Below are positions 10,777 through 23,500 of a stretch of DNA of 64,000 nt, piece by piece. The stretch spans positions 65,895,557 to 65,959,556 of the forward strand of contig NC_057921.1 of NCBI RefSeq assembly GCF_018873765.1, read 5' to 3'. Origin of the DNA: Telopea speciosissima. Taxonomy: Eukaryota; Streptophyta; Magnoliopsida; Proteales; Proteaceae. The position numbers and the translations under genes are program-made. The notes below the pieces were generated by a model. The model made no database searches. It saw only the letters and a list, made by a program, of their open reading frames with translations, and was not told where the DNA came from. Position 1 is the first letter of the stretch. Each line of letters begins with the position of its first letter.

Positions 10777-11109
10777 TCACCTGTTCATATCATGTACTTC
10801 TTCAGGACTCTCCATGATACACTCCAAAGAGGGTTTCCATGCTTCAGTTCTTCCTCTCCATTTCTCCAAATCTTCTAATAAATCTTCTAAGTTCTTCCCT
10901 CTCTTCTCCTTTAACTGAAACATCAACCATTCCAGCTCCTCCTTTGTCAATACTATCTTCACCCTGAGACCACCACCACCTTCTTTAATAAACCCATCTC
11001 TTCCTTTTCTTTCTGCTTCATCATGTCTCTGTTGCTGTTGCTGTTGCTGTTCTTTCTTCTCCTCTTGTTTTTGTTGGCCAATTCTACATGTCTCCAAGCA
11101 ATTGCCCAT
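10777..11109 (-). CDS. Small uncharacterised plant protein, MGNC type, 110 aa
   Basis: Starts MGNCLETC: glycine at position 2 and cysteines at 4 and 8 fit N-myristoylation plus palmitoylation, which would tether it to a membrane (inference). A Lys/Glu/Gln-rich stretch with a CAA/CAG-encoded Gln run (about residues 13-28) follows. The conserved module starts VKIVLTKEELEWLMFQLKEK (about 51-70) and ends with WKPSLECIMESPEE. These landmarks match the proteins at 1-162 and 3692-4129, so this is a third, diverged family member on the opposite strand 7 kb away. A TATA-like TTTAAATA lies upstream at about 11269-11277. Function unknown. Confidence 0.8.
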   Translation of the reverse strand: MGNCLETCRIGQQKQEEKKEQQQQQQQRHDEAERKGRDGFIKEGGGGLRVKIVLTKEELEWLMFQLKEKRGKNLEDLLEDLEKWRGRTEAWKPSLECIMESPEEVHDMNR

Positions 11110-11941
11110 GATTTCTTAGTAATCAGTACTTGAAAACTACCTCTCACTTCTCACTAAGATTTAGGGATGGAGGAGAAAAGTTACAGAAAAGAAATCTTTA
11201 AAAATGTGTTATCTTTGAGAATTCAAGTGGTGGTGCCCTGTCTTGAGGAGGAGAGGGAAATGGTATGGGTATTTAAAGCCTTCAATGGGGGAATGTTAAT
11301 ATTTTAGTTTCTTATTTATTATTTAATGTGATATGATTAATAGATCTCTAATCAAAATTTAAAAGCAAAAAAAAATTAATAGAAAAGAGGTACGTGGACC
11401 TGCGTTCCTTCCTCTGCTTTTCTATAGCCTCAAATTTTTCTACGCAGAGTGACTTGAGAAGGAAAGAGACGATTTGCTGATAGAGACGCTTTACTGTACT
11501 ACTGTAGTCATAAAGTCCCTTCCATGGGTTCCTCTGTGGCGCACATCCCAAGGTTGGGAGCATCTTGGGATGCGGTCCAAGTACTCCCAGCCGTCGATAG
11601 TGCGTTGGACATCCTGAGGCGCCATAGAAGATCAGGGTGCAGGGATTACCGCAACTGACACAACTGCCCATATATTTCCTTAGATCTACTAAAATGCCAT
11701 TCCTTGCCGAACCACTAAGGGTCGTTTTGGTTACAAGCAAATAGGGGAAAAATATCACCTCAATTCCCTCTAATAGAGGGAGGTGGATCCCACATCGGGC
11801 AGTGTGTTCGAGTAAGAGATAAGGTGGTCATTTCTGTCCTCTTATTAGATGGAATTGAGGAAATTGAGGGGTAGGCAAATTGAGGGAATAAAGATCCACA
11901 AATAGGAGGTTTGGATGGACATATCTTGGCCCTGAGGACGA

Positions 11942-12066
11942 GTAAGGGTTGAAAAGATTTCTAGCCTTGAGTCAGGGTCGGGTCGGGCCTGAGCCCAGCT
12001 AAAGAGACTCAAGGTTGGGCTAAGGTTTAATAAAGTCCGGCCCAACCCAACCCTCTTGCAGCCCTA
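11942..12066. mobile_element. Possible hAT-type MITE, GGGTCGGG subtype
   Basis: The right end TTGCAGCCCTA (12056-12066) matches the terminal repeat of the 1538 element. The interior has GGGTCGGGTCGGGC and the complementary CCGGCCCAACCC. The left end is uncertain and no target duplication was found. Confidence 0.35.
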
Positions 12067-12129
12067 CTCTAGCTCTCTCCCGGATGAAATTTTGCTTGGA
12101 GTGTTCCTGTTACAAGGCTGGTAGCCAAA

Positions 12130-12254
12130 GAAATGAGAATACTACCTAGTTGCGTGTGTCGCGTAACTCTTGCGCTTGGACACAGGGCCACGCAAAATGA
12201 CCACCATGTCCTCAACGCTCCACACGTGATCAGGTAGCGTTATTTTCCCTTATT
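12130..12254. mobile_element. Fold-back MITE, 'TACCTRG' subfamily
   Basis: Left arm GAGAATACTACCTAGTTGCG, right arm the complement of CAGGTAGCGTTATTTTCCC. The core is CGCAAAATGACCACC, the complement of the GGTCATTTTGCG core. Non-coding; no clear target duplication. Confidence 0.55.
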
Positions 12255-13097
12255 TAATACATAAATCAAAAAATTTAATTGTTTTAACGGTTTCATGTTT
12301 TAATACCCAAACCGAACCATTTAACTAAATGGCCTCACTTTTTTAATTCAAAACCAAATGATTTATTAAATGATTTCTTTGTTATGATTTAAACGGTTCA
12401 GTTCAATTTTGATAATCGGTTTAGATTTGGTTTTGACACCCTTAAAAGTATTATTGAAAGTTAGAAGAAACATAACTTTCTTGAATTCAAAAAATCAGAT
12501 GGGAAGTGAAGTGAAACCTTCCTATTTTGTCCTAAGTTTATGGTTGAAAGATCTTTTCCTCTGCAGCTGCTTAAAATGACCCCTTTCTTCTTCCGAAGGA
12601 AAATGTCCATATCTCTTAGAATTCTAAGGGAAATGAATTTGTTGTCTAACAAGGATAGAAGATAGAACCAAAAGAGCTCACAACATCCAGGATCTTTTGT
12701 CAAACGAACAGGTGAAAAATCAATTTATTATTTTCTGATTGGTAATTTTTGTTTTTTAGTCTAGCAAGATTAGAACATATATCTAACACCAAATTTTGTC
12801 ACAAGAAAGGGTGATATGATAATTTTGACAATATGATTTATGTTCGTTTGTATATCCTCTCATAGTCTCATGTATTGGGCGATCCCTTTGTACTTTTAAC
12901 CAGTCATTTTCTTTTTTTTTTATTCAATGGGACTCTCAAAACTTTGTTTTGTCACTTAACTGGCCCTGTTTTGGACTAAACTTGACATAAGCACAAGAGA
13001 CCTTAGGGTCTAACCTAACATAAAATTTCAGAGTATTTTTGAGTTAATCTAGAAATATTTTCTAGATTTGTTAGACTGCAAAACTATTTCATTTTTT

Positions 13098-13308
13098 GGG
13101 GAAAGAACACCACCCGATCGTGTTAGACACATCGTCTCTGTACCTTGACACAAGGGAACGCAAAATGATCACCAGACCCCTGAATCAGATCCTCTCCAAC
13201 GCACATCCAACAACAGCTGAAGAGGATCTAAATCTAGACTGAATAAGTTCAGACTGAACTTTGACACGCACGATGTCTCCAGACGACCGTTACTTTCTTG
13301 TTAGTTTT
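13098..13308. mobile_element. Diverged fold-back MITE with a second small fold-back inside
   Basis: The left end GGGGAAAGAACACCACCCG and core CGCAAAATGATCACC place it with the 12130 and 32284 elements. A 44-bp palindrome, AGATCCTCTCCAACGC...GAGGATCT (13186-13229), with the GATCCTCT ends of the other subfamily, sits inside. The right arm is poorly matched. Confidence 0.4.
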
Positions 13309-13978
13309 CTCTTCACGTAATTAAGACCAAAACATAATAGTCTGGAACTTCTGGAAACTTCAAATTCCCTCACAAATTCAAAGGGGAGCTCTTCTCTTTT
13401 TTTGTTTCTTTTAAACATTTTCTCATCTTGGAAGAAGATTCAACTTTCACTAGCCTCCCCTCCCCTCCCCGCTTTAGTGCCACTTAAACCTCAGTTACCC
13501 AAAATAAATAAATAAAACTCCAAAAACTCTCAGTATCGTCCTTTCCCTTCAACCCTTTTCCCTAAAGAAGAAATATAACAACTAAAGAATCTCTGGAATC
13601 TATTCCAAGTCAAAAGAACCATATCTCTGGTCAGCAATTTTGAAAATATGCCCACTCAAGTGAAACAGTTAACCATAATTTGCGCAACATAATTGTTCCT
13701 CTCATGTTTAATTAGACTAGCTTGTGTAGTATTATTAGTACATAAAAGTTACTCTTGGGGGGATTAAATTTCCACTCAAGACTAGTGGCCCAAGTGTTTG
13801 AAGACTTTAACAAGGATAGAAATTTAGGTACATGAAACCATACAATATAAAATGGAGAAATTATGAATTTTTACATGGCCCTCTAAGCCTTTTGGAGGGT
13901 TTGTCTCTCATAATATGACTATTGGTTATGTGATGAATTTTGGACCTCTCATGTAAATAATCATATGAGTCAACTATT

Positions 13979-14632
13979 CAACAATCTTCTTGTATTTTTC
14001 CCTCTATATTTTTACCCATTAATATTCAATTTTAATTTTCCAATGTTTCATAGCTTTTAAATCTACACAAGAAAGCCTTTTTCCCACCAACGGAGAACAG
14101 ATTTAGATAATGATGTAGACAACATTGTCCAAGTTATGAAAAAGAACTTCTAGAGATAGGCCTTGCCAACCTCATAGAAAGCATATCTAAACACATTACA
14201 TAGGATCGCGTGGGCATAATAAACCCCATAAAATAGGAGGATGAACTATGAAGAGATAATTATGATCCTAATTCTTGTCGATTTGAATTAGTTGATCTAT
14301 CCAACAATCTTCTTGCATTCTTCCCCTTGTATTTTTTACCTATTAACATTCAATTTTAATTTTTCCAATGTCTCAAAGCTTTTAAATCTACACAAGAAAC
14401 CCTTTTCACACCAATTGAGAGCAGATTTAGATAATAATAATAATAATAATAATGTGGACAACATTGTCTAGGCTATGAAAAAAGAAGTTCAAGAAATAGG
14501 CCTTGCCAACCTCACAGAAAGCATATCTAAAAACACATTACATAAGATTGTGTGGGCATAATAAACCCCATAAAATAGGTGGACAAAGAGATAATTATGA
14601 TCCTAATTCTTGTCGTTTCGAAATGGTTGATC
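13979..14632. repeat. Tandem duplication, ~320-bp unit x2
   Basis: Units 13979-14298 and 14301-14632 both start CAACAATCTTCTTG and share GCTTTTAAATCTACACAAGA and GGCCTTGCCAACCTCA. Divergence is roughly a tenth, with small indels. Unit 2 has gained an (ATA)n tract at 14431-14453. No coding frame is conserved. Confidence 0.85.
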
Positions 14633-14639
14633 TAGAAAG

Positions 14640-16600
14640 GGTTTCTAAGGTTAAGACAATTCCGACAGATTCACGTTGAATCAGAATTAAAAAAACAAAT
14701 GAAATCGGCTCAGGCTAATCCAATCGAGAGGTTGTGCTACACAAGTTGTTCATAACTATATAAATGTAATGCTGATGGATGAATGACGCCGGTACTAGTA
14801 GACCAAAACAGAAGATTTGATTATCCTTTTACTTAAAATTCTCTTTTGTTTCGCTTTCGCAGATCGGTGAGGGATCAGAGTTAGGACTCAGGACAGCGAT
14901 GGTCAGATCACCTTTCTCTCCTGTGAGCCTTTGACCCAGTCCAGAAAGGGCCAAAGATGCAGGTGAATGTGAACTAATATTTTACTATTTTTTTCATTAC
15001 TTCATAATCTTCTCTTTGGTTTTTTTTTTCAACTGGAGATGACTTAGAAAGCGGTCGGGATTGGGATCCCCGCCCCCGATTTGACACTCTCTCTCTCTCT
15101 CAGTCTTACAGAGACAATTATTTTCGTCCTTCAGTAGAAGACTAGCAGGTATTGACGGGGTCATTGTGTAATTTGATTCGGAATGAGGTTCCCAAATGCT
15201 TCTGGCGTTTGTGATTCAAATGGAATATCATATACATCACCGTAGCCTTTTATGCTTGAATGGAGGAGATAAAATTGACTCTAGGATAGGACCGGCATCA
15301 TAGACATATATATCCCTGCATTCTAAGGCAAACGCAGTTTAGAACCCAAACTTATAGCCAAAAGCCATCGCCATCTTCACCCTCTAGTCATCACGATTTC
15401 ATGAATCAGGCGATTGGTTTCGTTTCCCTAATGTGAATGGAAGGACGGATGGGTGAGAGAGGGAAAATAGCTTAATAGAGAAAGCTGAACTCTTCTCATG
15501 AAAGAGAAATTTTAGGTCTTACTTCTCATTACAGTAGCTTAAGGCTGTGTTTGGTATGCATTTTTGGTTGATTTCGCATTATAGGACTAAAAACAAGAAT
15601 GCTTTACAGGTTGATTTCACATTCTTGGACGATATAAACAACTTAATATGCATACCAAACGCTGCCTAAATAAACATACAATGTTGATTAACTGTTACCA
15701 ACTGATTACTATAGACATCCATTTCATCCACTACTACATTAAACCCTAATATAACTTCTATTAGGGTTTAATTAACTACCCGTTTACATGAAACAAATCG
15801 TGACAATGCAATACTCCCCACACCATCTTCACGTAAGAACATACAGTGCATGGCTCATGCAAGAGTTCTGCATGTGGCGGGTGTTCGTAACACAGGATCT
15901 GATCGAATCATCTGATTTTTGTACAAAAATATCCTAGATGCCAAGAATATATCAATTCCAGAGCTAATTCAGATCATGATCTGATTCGGATCGAAATAAT
16001 CGTTACCAAATCCTAACCACTGCTCATCATTGTACCCCACTCATTGATGCACGGATGCTCCGTCTCTTCATATAAAATTTAATTTTGAACAAAAGTTCTT
16101 AAATAGTATGATAGAGAGGTTGCTAGCATACCCTGGCCTAGCGGCTCACCCTCCTATTTCCAATTAATGCCACTGAAACACATGTGAAAACAGCCTTGAC
16201 CAGTTCATATTTTCTGCCACTCCCATTTTGTCTGAAGAATGTAAAACTAGTTGTAAAACTCTCTCATCTCTCTCGAACTGCTCAACATCATCGTCCCAAC
16301 CTGTATCCATTTGGGCTGCAATGAAGGAAAATATTGTTGAGGGATCTAAAAATATCTTACTGTTCTTACCGAGTTTTATGGTTTTGATTTCATGTTGGCC
16401 GAACAAGGGGGATCTGTTATAATTTGTTTGTCTGATTAAGAAGCATTGGTTTTGATCGAAAAGGGGAAGTGGGATAGGAGTTTCAGAGATCAAAATGGTG
16501 TGTCATCAAACCTCTGAAGTGATTATCTGTTCATAAAATATAAACTACCAAGATGGGAATTAGGACAACCAAAACACAGACGTGAAAAGCAGATCATCCG
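14640..16600. other. Intergenic DNA downstream of UBR7, no gene recognised
   Basis: An open frame on the minus strand (16164-16493, 109 aa) resembles nothing I know and has no supporting structure. A (CT)n stretch lies near 15089-15102. Confidence 0.4.
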
Positions 16601-17094
16601 AGAAAAAATCGCCTGCATATAACTAAAATTATGGAAAAATCCGGATCAAACATTCTGTATAATTAACAACCACCGATAAACAAGCTATCTCTAAATGCAA
16701 AGCAGAATGGTTTCATCAACCTTGTCAGCACCTAAGAAAGGAGCTAAGAACCTCAAGGTTGAGGTACAGTTCATCAACTGATTAAGTTTACTTCGAAGAA
16801 AAGAATAGTTTATGTTGTTTGTCATAGATAAATAGGTATCGAACCAGAGAGATCACAGATTAGAACACAAACATCATCTGAGTCGATTGAGTAGGATCAT
16901 AAAAACAATAATGAATCATAGAAAGATGAATAACTGATCAAGTAATCATAATATTAAGTACTACATATCGGTTGAGCAGTCAAGTAACATTTCTACAAAT
17001 ATACATGCTTTCAGAATTGTTCCCATATCTTTTCCAAAACCGTTTGCAGCAGTTTACAGTTAATATATATCCAATATATGATCCAGGTAATAAC

Positions 17095-20000
17095 TTAAAG
17101 TATACGACGGCGCTTCTTTGAAAGATTTTCAAAGAACTGATGGACATCAGCAGATGTGATTGGTTTTGATGGGTCAGACGACACCTGCACAGACAATTAT
17201 ATAACAAAAGCTTAACACATACCCTTGCCTTTCCCTTGTCCATATCAAACATGAATTAACAGATACGACAAACCAAGTAATAACACCTTAGATCATTAAG
17301 TACATACCAGGAAGGATCGTAACTCATTTTGCATATCTGCAATCCCATTCAGGATCTCTATTTTCTGTACATGGCCTAATCCGTTGAGAAAATTTAACTC
17401 AACTCCTTCCTGCTGATGCAACTTCTCCTCCCTCTTCTGCTTTGCCACTTTCTCATATTCTATAATTGAGTCCTCCCTGTCAATCAGAAAGCCAATACCC
17501 TTGTGGGTATAGAATTCTATACAACTTTCACACCTGCAGAGAACATCTCTCCAGTTTTTTGAGAGGAACAATGGTTTCTCTTTCTCTAAGAGAAGTGGAG
17601 CTACCCGCAGATCCACTCCAAGCATGCATTTGGAACTTGCACCAGCATTCTGTGAGCACTTGTTTAAACCCATAGTTTTCAATGGTATTTCTGCAAGCAA
17701 TACACCCTCCTTACTCGCCTCATTTACAAATTCACAAAGGGGAAGTGAACAGTCCTTTCTCTGAGAATGAGAAGAGCTGCTACCATTCTCCAGCTTCCCA
17801 GAGGAACAAATTGAAGGTGCATCCACTGAAGCATTACCTCCTAAACCGATATTTTTCTCAGACAGCTCTCTGAGAGATCCACCTTTTTCGCCTGGTATTT
17901 TTTCAGTATCAGTATTGATAAGTGAAGGATCACTTTTTGATGGCTCCAAAGAACAAATGCTACTATCAACTCTCGCAGAGGAAGAACTAGCTGACAGTGC
18001 ATCTCCCAACACATTACTTTCTTTGCTAGTGCTTAGTCGAGCATCACTTGGCCTCAATGGTATCCAAATGGTTCGAGGATAGAGGGTCAAGAAAGAACAG
18101 ATAACAACACATGCTTGACAGATGAAATCTTCATATAATGGTTCATCTTTGTCATCTCTTGGTATCTATAGCATGAGCAGAAGTAAGACAAGACATTTTA
18201 CTTCGCAATGACATCAATTTAGAAAATCTGAGTACAAAGTTGGTGTCAAAATCTAGGAACATCAGAGGTCAACCACTAAATATGATGAGACAAAATGTGG
18301 AGCTGAATTTAATGAATGATGTAATTTATTGCTGCATCTGCAAGTGCTACAATAAATGGGAGCAAACACAAGTCCCATGCGTTATCAACAGATTCAAACA
18401 TACAAATAAATATGCACAACATGTGTGTGTTTCTGTGTGTCTGTCTATCATACAGCCCAAATGTGGGGACTTCCAATGGCAATGCAGGAACTTTGATGCG
18501 ATCACGGGTCCGAAAACCCTTAAATTTGGATGGCTATGGGTCCACGATTAACAAATTAATCAATTTCAAAGGAGCAATGTCAAGTTTGTGAATTTGGAGA
18601 ATAGATATGACTCTTTTAAGCAAGAAACAAAGTCAGGGACAAATTAACTTGGCAGGGAAAGGACTTACTGAAATTTCAATTGAGAATAATGTTAAAATAA
18701 AATAACTCACCAAATCAGGGACTCTTGAGTAAAGAAGGACAAAGCTGTCGTTACTTATAATTGAAGGAAGTATCCATCTTCAACCTCATGAATTTACCTC
18801 CCAGCAGTAACCCAACCTGCTCTTTCGTAGAGGAACTCAGCATCCATATGGGTTCCGATTGAGCTGGGATTTTTAGAGGCCAGAGACTTGATGACCTACT
18901 GAATAAACGCAACCAGCAGTCCAGATAATTACCAGAAAAATCAATTAGAGCCCAGCAAGTACTACCAGGTGGTAGTTGCAAGTTTAGGCATGAACTTAGA
19001 TGAATCCCCAAAGTCCACGCACATTCTAACTCTTTCATCTTTCTTTGGGACGGGTACTATATTGGCCAGCCATTCTGGGTACCTCACAACAGAAGGTGAA
19101 TTGGGGGACTATACTCTAGGGTTAGGGTCGTCTTCAATAAGATTTCTGTTAAAGGTTACTACTATGATGAACATAGTTGTCACGGCGTCACGGCGATCCA
19201 AGTCGGTGGAGGGGTGTCACGTCGATATATCGACATGTCGCCCGCCATGGCGAGCATGTCGACCATGTTTTATTTTTTATTTTCTGTATTTTTAATGTCA
19301 TTTAGTATGCTATAATACATGTCCTATAACATCAAAAAATCAACATGAAAGTGTACTACTAGTATACTATGGTTTAATTCATGAAAGTGTAATAACTATT
19401 AAATCAGTGAATAGTGAATAGTGATGGACTACTGGCTGTAATAACTATTAAATCCCTCCCCCCTTGTCTCTCGACTCTCTCCCTGTCTCTGTGTGTGTAA
19501 GTGTAACTGTGTATGTGTGGGCCTGTGGCTGTGTGCCTGTGTGCAAGGTAAGAAGAAGAAAAAATCAAAAACAAACACCTTCTCTGTGACTGTGCAACCC
19601 TGCAAGGCAAGAAGAAGGAAAAAAAAAACAAAAAACAGAGATAGTTCGGCTGTAATAAATCCCTCCCCCCTTCTGTCTCTCGACTCTCTCCCTGTCTCTG
19701 TGTGTGACACTGTGTGTATGTGTGCACTGTGCAGGGCAAGAAGAAGAAAAAAAAAATACATTCTCTGTCTATGTGGAAGCCTGCAACTGCAAGGCAAGAA
19801 GTCCCAAGGTCTGCGACTGTAAGCAAGCTAGTTGCAAGGCAAGAAGAAGAAAAAAGAAAAAAAAAAAAAAAACCGAGAGGACTATGGTTACAGCACTGAC
19901 TGGAATAAATCCCTCCCCCCTCTGTCTCTCGACTATGTCCCTGTCTCTGTGACTGTACAAGCAAAGAAGAAAAAAGAAAAAAAAAAAAAAACCGAGAGGA

Positions 20001-20524
20001 GTCGAGGACTACTAACTGAAATAAATCCCCCCCCCTCTGTCTCTCGACTCTCTCCCTGTCTGTGTGTGTGTACATGTGGCTGTGCAAGGCAAGAGAAAAT
20101 TTTTTTAAAAAAAAGATACTACTGGCTGTAATCACTACCAGAGGCTGGGAAGAGAAGAACGGAAGAAGAAGAAGAGGTCTGCCTGGGAGGAGGAAGAAGA
20201 ACCAAATTAAAAATAAATAAAAAATTTACTTACTTGGAGAGTTGGAGTCCTGGAGGTTGCCGGAGAACTGGAGAAGTTCGAACTTCGAACTTGTTCGAAG
20301 GCTGCCGAGACTCGAGAGTTGCAGGAAGCGAGGAAGTTACCGTTGCCGGAGTAACGATCCCTCTCCTCTCGATTTTCCCTTTTGCGATTTCTATTTCCCC
20401 CCATTAGGGTATAAGTTATTATGTTTAATATTTTTAAGTTTTATGATAATGTGTATTGCAGGTGTAACTTTTCAAGTTACACCTCCAATACACATTAACG
20501 AAAAAGCATCTAAGTTATTAAATC

Positions 20525-20566
<42 letters not shown>

Positions 20567-23500
20567 TGACTTTTATACATTAAATGTTCAAATATCGATC
20601 GACATACCCATATATCGTGGTATGGCGTCCATGGCGACGCCATGGCGAAGCCATGGAAGCCATATCGCTCGATATTTATACATATACCATGGCGGACCTC
20701 GATATGCCCTTTCCCCCAGCGCCAGGACGCCATGACAACTATGGTGATGAATACCTCATCTGAACTCTGTACGTGTTCTGATATCCTTAACTATTAATCT
20801 TGATAAGCCTATGTTTCAACTTGATATCAAAAATATTTTTCTTTATGGTGATCTCGAGGAAGAGTGATGCAGGTGCAATAACTTGGACCAACCCAAACCC
20901 ATTTGGGCATCCAGACGGAGATGAACCAGGTCCAATTTATTTGGGAAAATATTACGTAATCTTTTATTTTGGGTAGGATACATAGGACGGTAACTTGGTA
21001 GTTTCCTTGTTGGATATGTTTCTTTTTTTGTTTTAGGCTATGTATAGGTTTTCTTTTCTTATTTATATGTATGCTGGTACCATAAAAAAATACACAGATT
21101 TGAGAATGGAATGAATCAAGTTTTGTTGAAGCCTACGTGACCTGGTGTGCGTTTGCAAGCTTCTTCTCCTCCTCCCCCCCCCCCCTTCTTCTTATGCATT
21201 CCTCTCTCCCCTGCAACCCTCAGATTTCCCCTGCTCTACATCAAAGAGGTGTATATGAAGCAACCTCCTGCATATGTTGTACAAGGGGAGAATGCATCAA
21301 AGGTTTGCCATCTTTACAAGACTATTTATGGGTTGAAATAGTCCCTTGTGTTTGGTTTGACAAATTCAGTATGGTCATTGGTGGTTATGGGTTCACGCAG
21401 TGCTTCTCTAATTATTTTGTGTTTGTTCATCGGCATGGGTCCAAGGTGGTTATTCTGGTTGTGTATGTAGATGATATCATAAATTCTGGTGATGATTCTT
21501 TTGGGATTGAGGATGTCAAGGGCATATTTGCATCGACACTTTCAAATGAAAGATTAGGGAGAATTCAGATATTTCTCGGGTATTGAAGTTATTTGTATTA
21601 CTAAGGGAGTCCTATCTGAGACTAGGGTGTTGGGCTCTAAGCATGTGGATATGCCTATGGATCCTCATCTGAAGCTTGGGGCGTGTGATGATAAAGAATT
21701 TGCGGATAAATATCAGTATAGGTAGTGCTGATAGATCTACTTGGTATTGTATGTTTGTTGGAGGAAATCTTGTTACATGGAGTAAGAAGCAGACTACAGT
21801 GGCTCGATCGAGTGCAAAGGCCAAATACAGAGCTATCGCACATACGACAGCTGAAATGAAGGGATTGAAGTCTCTTATTCAGGAGTTGAGATTCTCAATT
21901 TACTAAATCTAAGGTGATGTATTGTGATCTATATTGCCAGTAATTTGGTTTTCGATGAGAGCTATAAGCATATTGAGTTCGAATGTCATTTTGTGAGGAA
22001 TGTTGTTATGCAAAAACTGATCTCTACCCTGTTTGTCAATTCAGAATCCAAATGACAATCTCTAAGACTAAAACAGAGTTGAAAACAAACTCTACTATCT
22101 ACTAGTGTATCTAACTTCAATTAATAAAATATAAAAAAAAAAAAACAAATTACCAAAATATCCTAATTATTCCTAAGTGTAACTGCATCAAACTTTAAAA
22201 GTTTTTTATTATTCAAATATTTAATTATACCTTTAAATTGTCCATCTATGAAAGATTACTAAGTTGGGCTCTCACATTTGTGCTAGATACAACAGAGTGA
22301 CAAACTATACAGACTTTTTTCCCTTTTTTTGAGGAAAATCTATAGCATAGTTGTCAAATGGCCACCTAGTTGACACCAAGGTGACAAATGGCCCTTGAAG
22401 CCCAAGGCTCCCAGACCCAAAACCCAATGATCTTGCCTTTTAAAGTCATAAACTAAAATCATTTCTCCTTTCTACCCGTACATAAATATCTCAATTTCAC
22501 CCCTTCATGCACTATATTTTGACCTTTACAACTATAAGAATACATGACAAATATGTGGAAAATATGTCCCGAGATATAATATCCGGCATTCACCATGAAT
22601 GCCTTGGCATCAAGGTAGCTCCCCACACATGTGGTCATGTGGCTCACCTTGCCACCATGACAACGATGATGTATAATCTGCGTTCAAAAGGCAAGAGATG
22701 GGGAAGGAAATGATGTATATACTCAGGTCTTACCTTCTCCTAAACAAATAATAAGGCATGAATAAGGTATATAACATTATAAATGTAAATTAAGCAAGCA
22801 AAAATGAGTAAAACGAATTCTAAAAGAAACTTCGAACAAAAAGGTCATTTAACAATATTAAAACATGATAGCAAAAAACAGGTCATGTAATCTATTGCAA
22901 CATTGCAAAATATGATTGTCCCAAGATGTGTCTGGGCATGTCAAAGTAAAATGCACAAGGAAATGTGAGATATTTATAAGTAGAAAGTGCCTTACAAAGC
23001 ATATCAAAAGCTAATAAGATTTGGTTCACCCAAAATGTAAATATCAAGGAATTGATGGATTTTAATAGGGCAGAAGTGGTGGGTGCAAGATGACATTGGT
23101 ATCAATTTTGAAATAAATGTTATAGTAATCTGGGAAATTACATATTCACACCAACCCAGTCCCACTAACATATCATAGAGACAAAACTGCACCAACTGAG
23201 CAAATACTAATCATCCAAAACTCATAAATGTCCAGGATTTGGCGACTAGCCTGACATTGACAGTATGGTCAAAGTGATGTCAGAATTTAGTCCATTAAGA
23301 AAAGATCTCTTTGGTAAATCAGTGAGTTAAGATCAGTCAGATAAGAGGGCCAGGGTAAGCGACGCTTCGCCACCTGGGGAAGGTAAAAACAATTATACTA
23401 TTAACAGTATGGGACAAGAGTCATCAGGACTTATCCCATGCAAAACCAAGATAACAATATTGATAGACCAAAAGAAATAAAGAAAAATGTGCAACCAACT

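Larger units (their letters stand above)
11110..13975. other. Intergenic DNA, no gene recognised
   Basis: About 11110-11280 is the leader and promoter of the 10777 gene. A CATCCCAAG...CTTGGGATG hairpin lies at 11546-11574, and a fold-back remnant with GGTCATTTCTGTCC at about 11757-11870. Other elements are listed separately. Open frames here match no family I know. Confidence 0.45.
19172..20743. mobile_element. 1.57-kb non-autonomous hAT-like transposon
   Basis: Ends CATAGTTGTCACGGCG (19172) and CGCCATGACAACTATG (ending 20743) form a 16-bp terminal inverted repeat with one mismatch. The flanks ATGATGAA (19164-19171) and GTGATGAA (20744-20751) are an 8-bp target duplication with one mismatch. 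Subterminal regions are dense in GGCG/CGCC and ATATCG. The middle holds a four-unit minisatellite and a 20-bp hairpin, with no transposase. It sits in UBR7 intron 3. The 8-bp duplication favours hAT. Confidence 0.8.

Noticed and set aside
16164-16493. 109-aa minus-strand open frame after UBR7
   Set aside because: No known motif, no promoter signals, and it lies in likely downstream flank.
19493-20131. Several overlapping long open frames on both strands
   Set aside because: They come from the low-complexity minisatellite in the hAT-like element and show no domain or conserved start.
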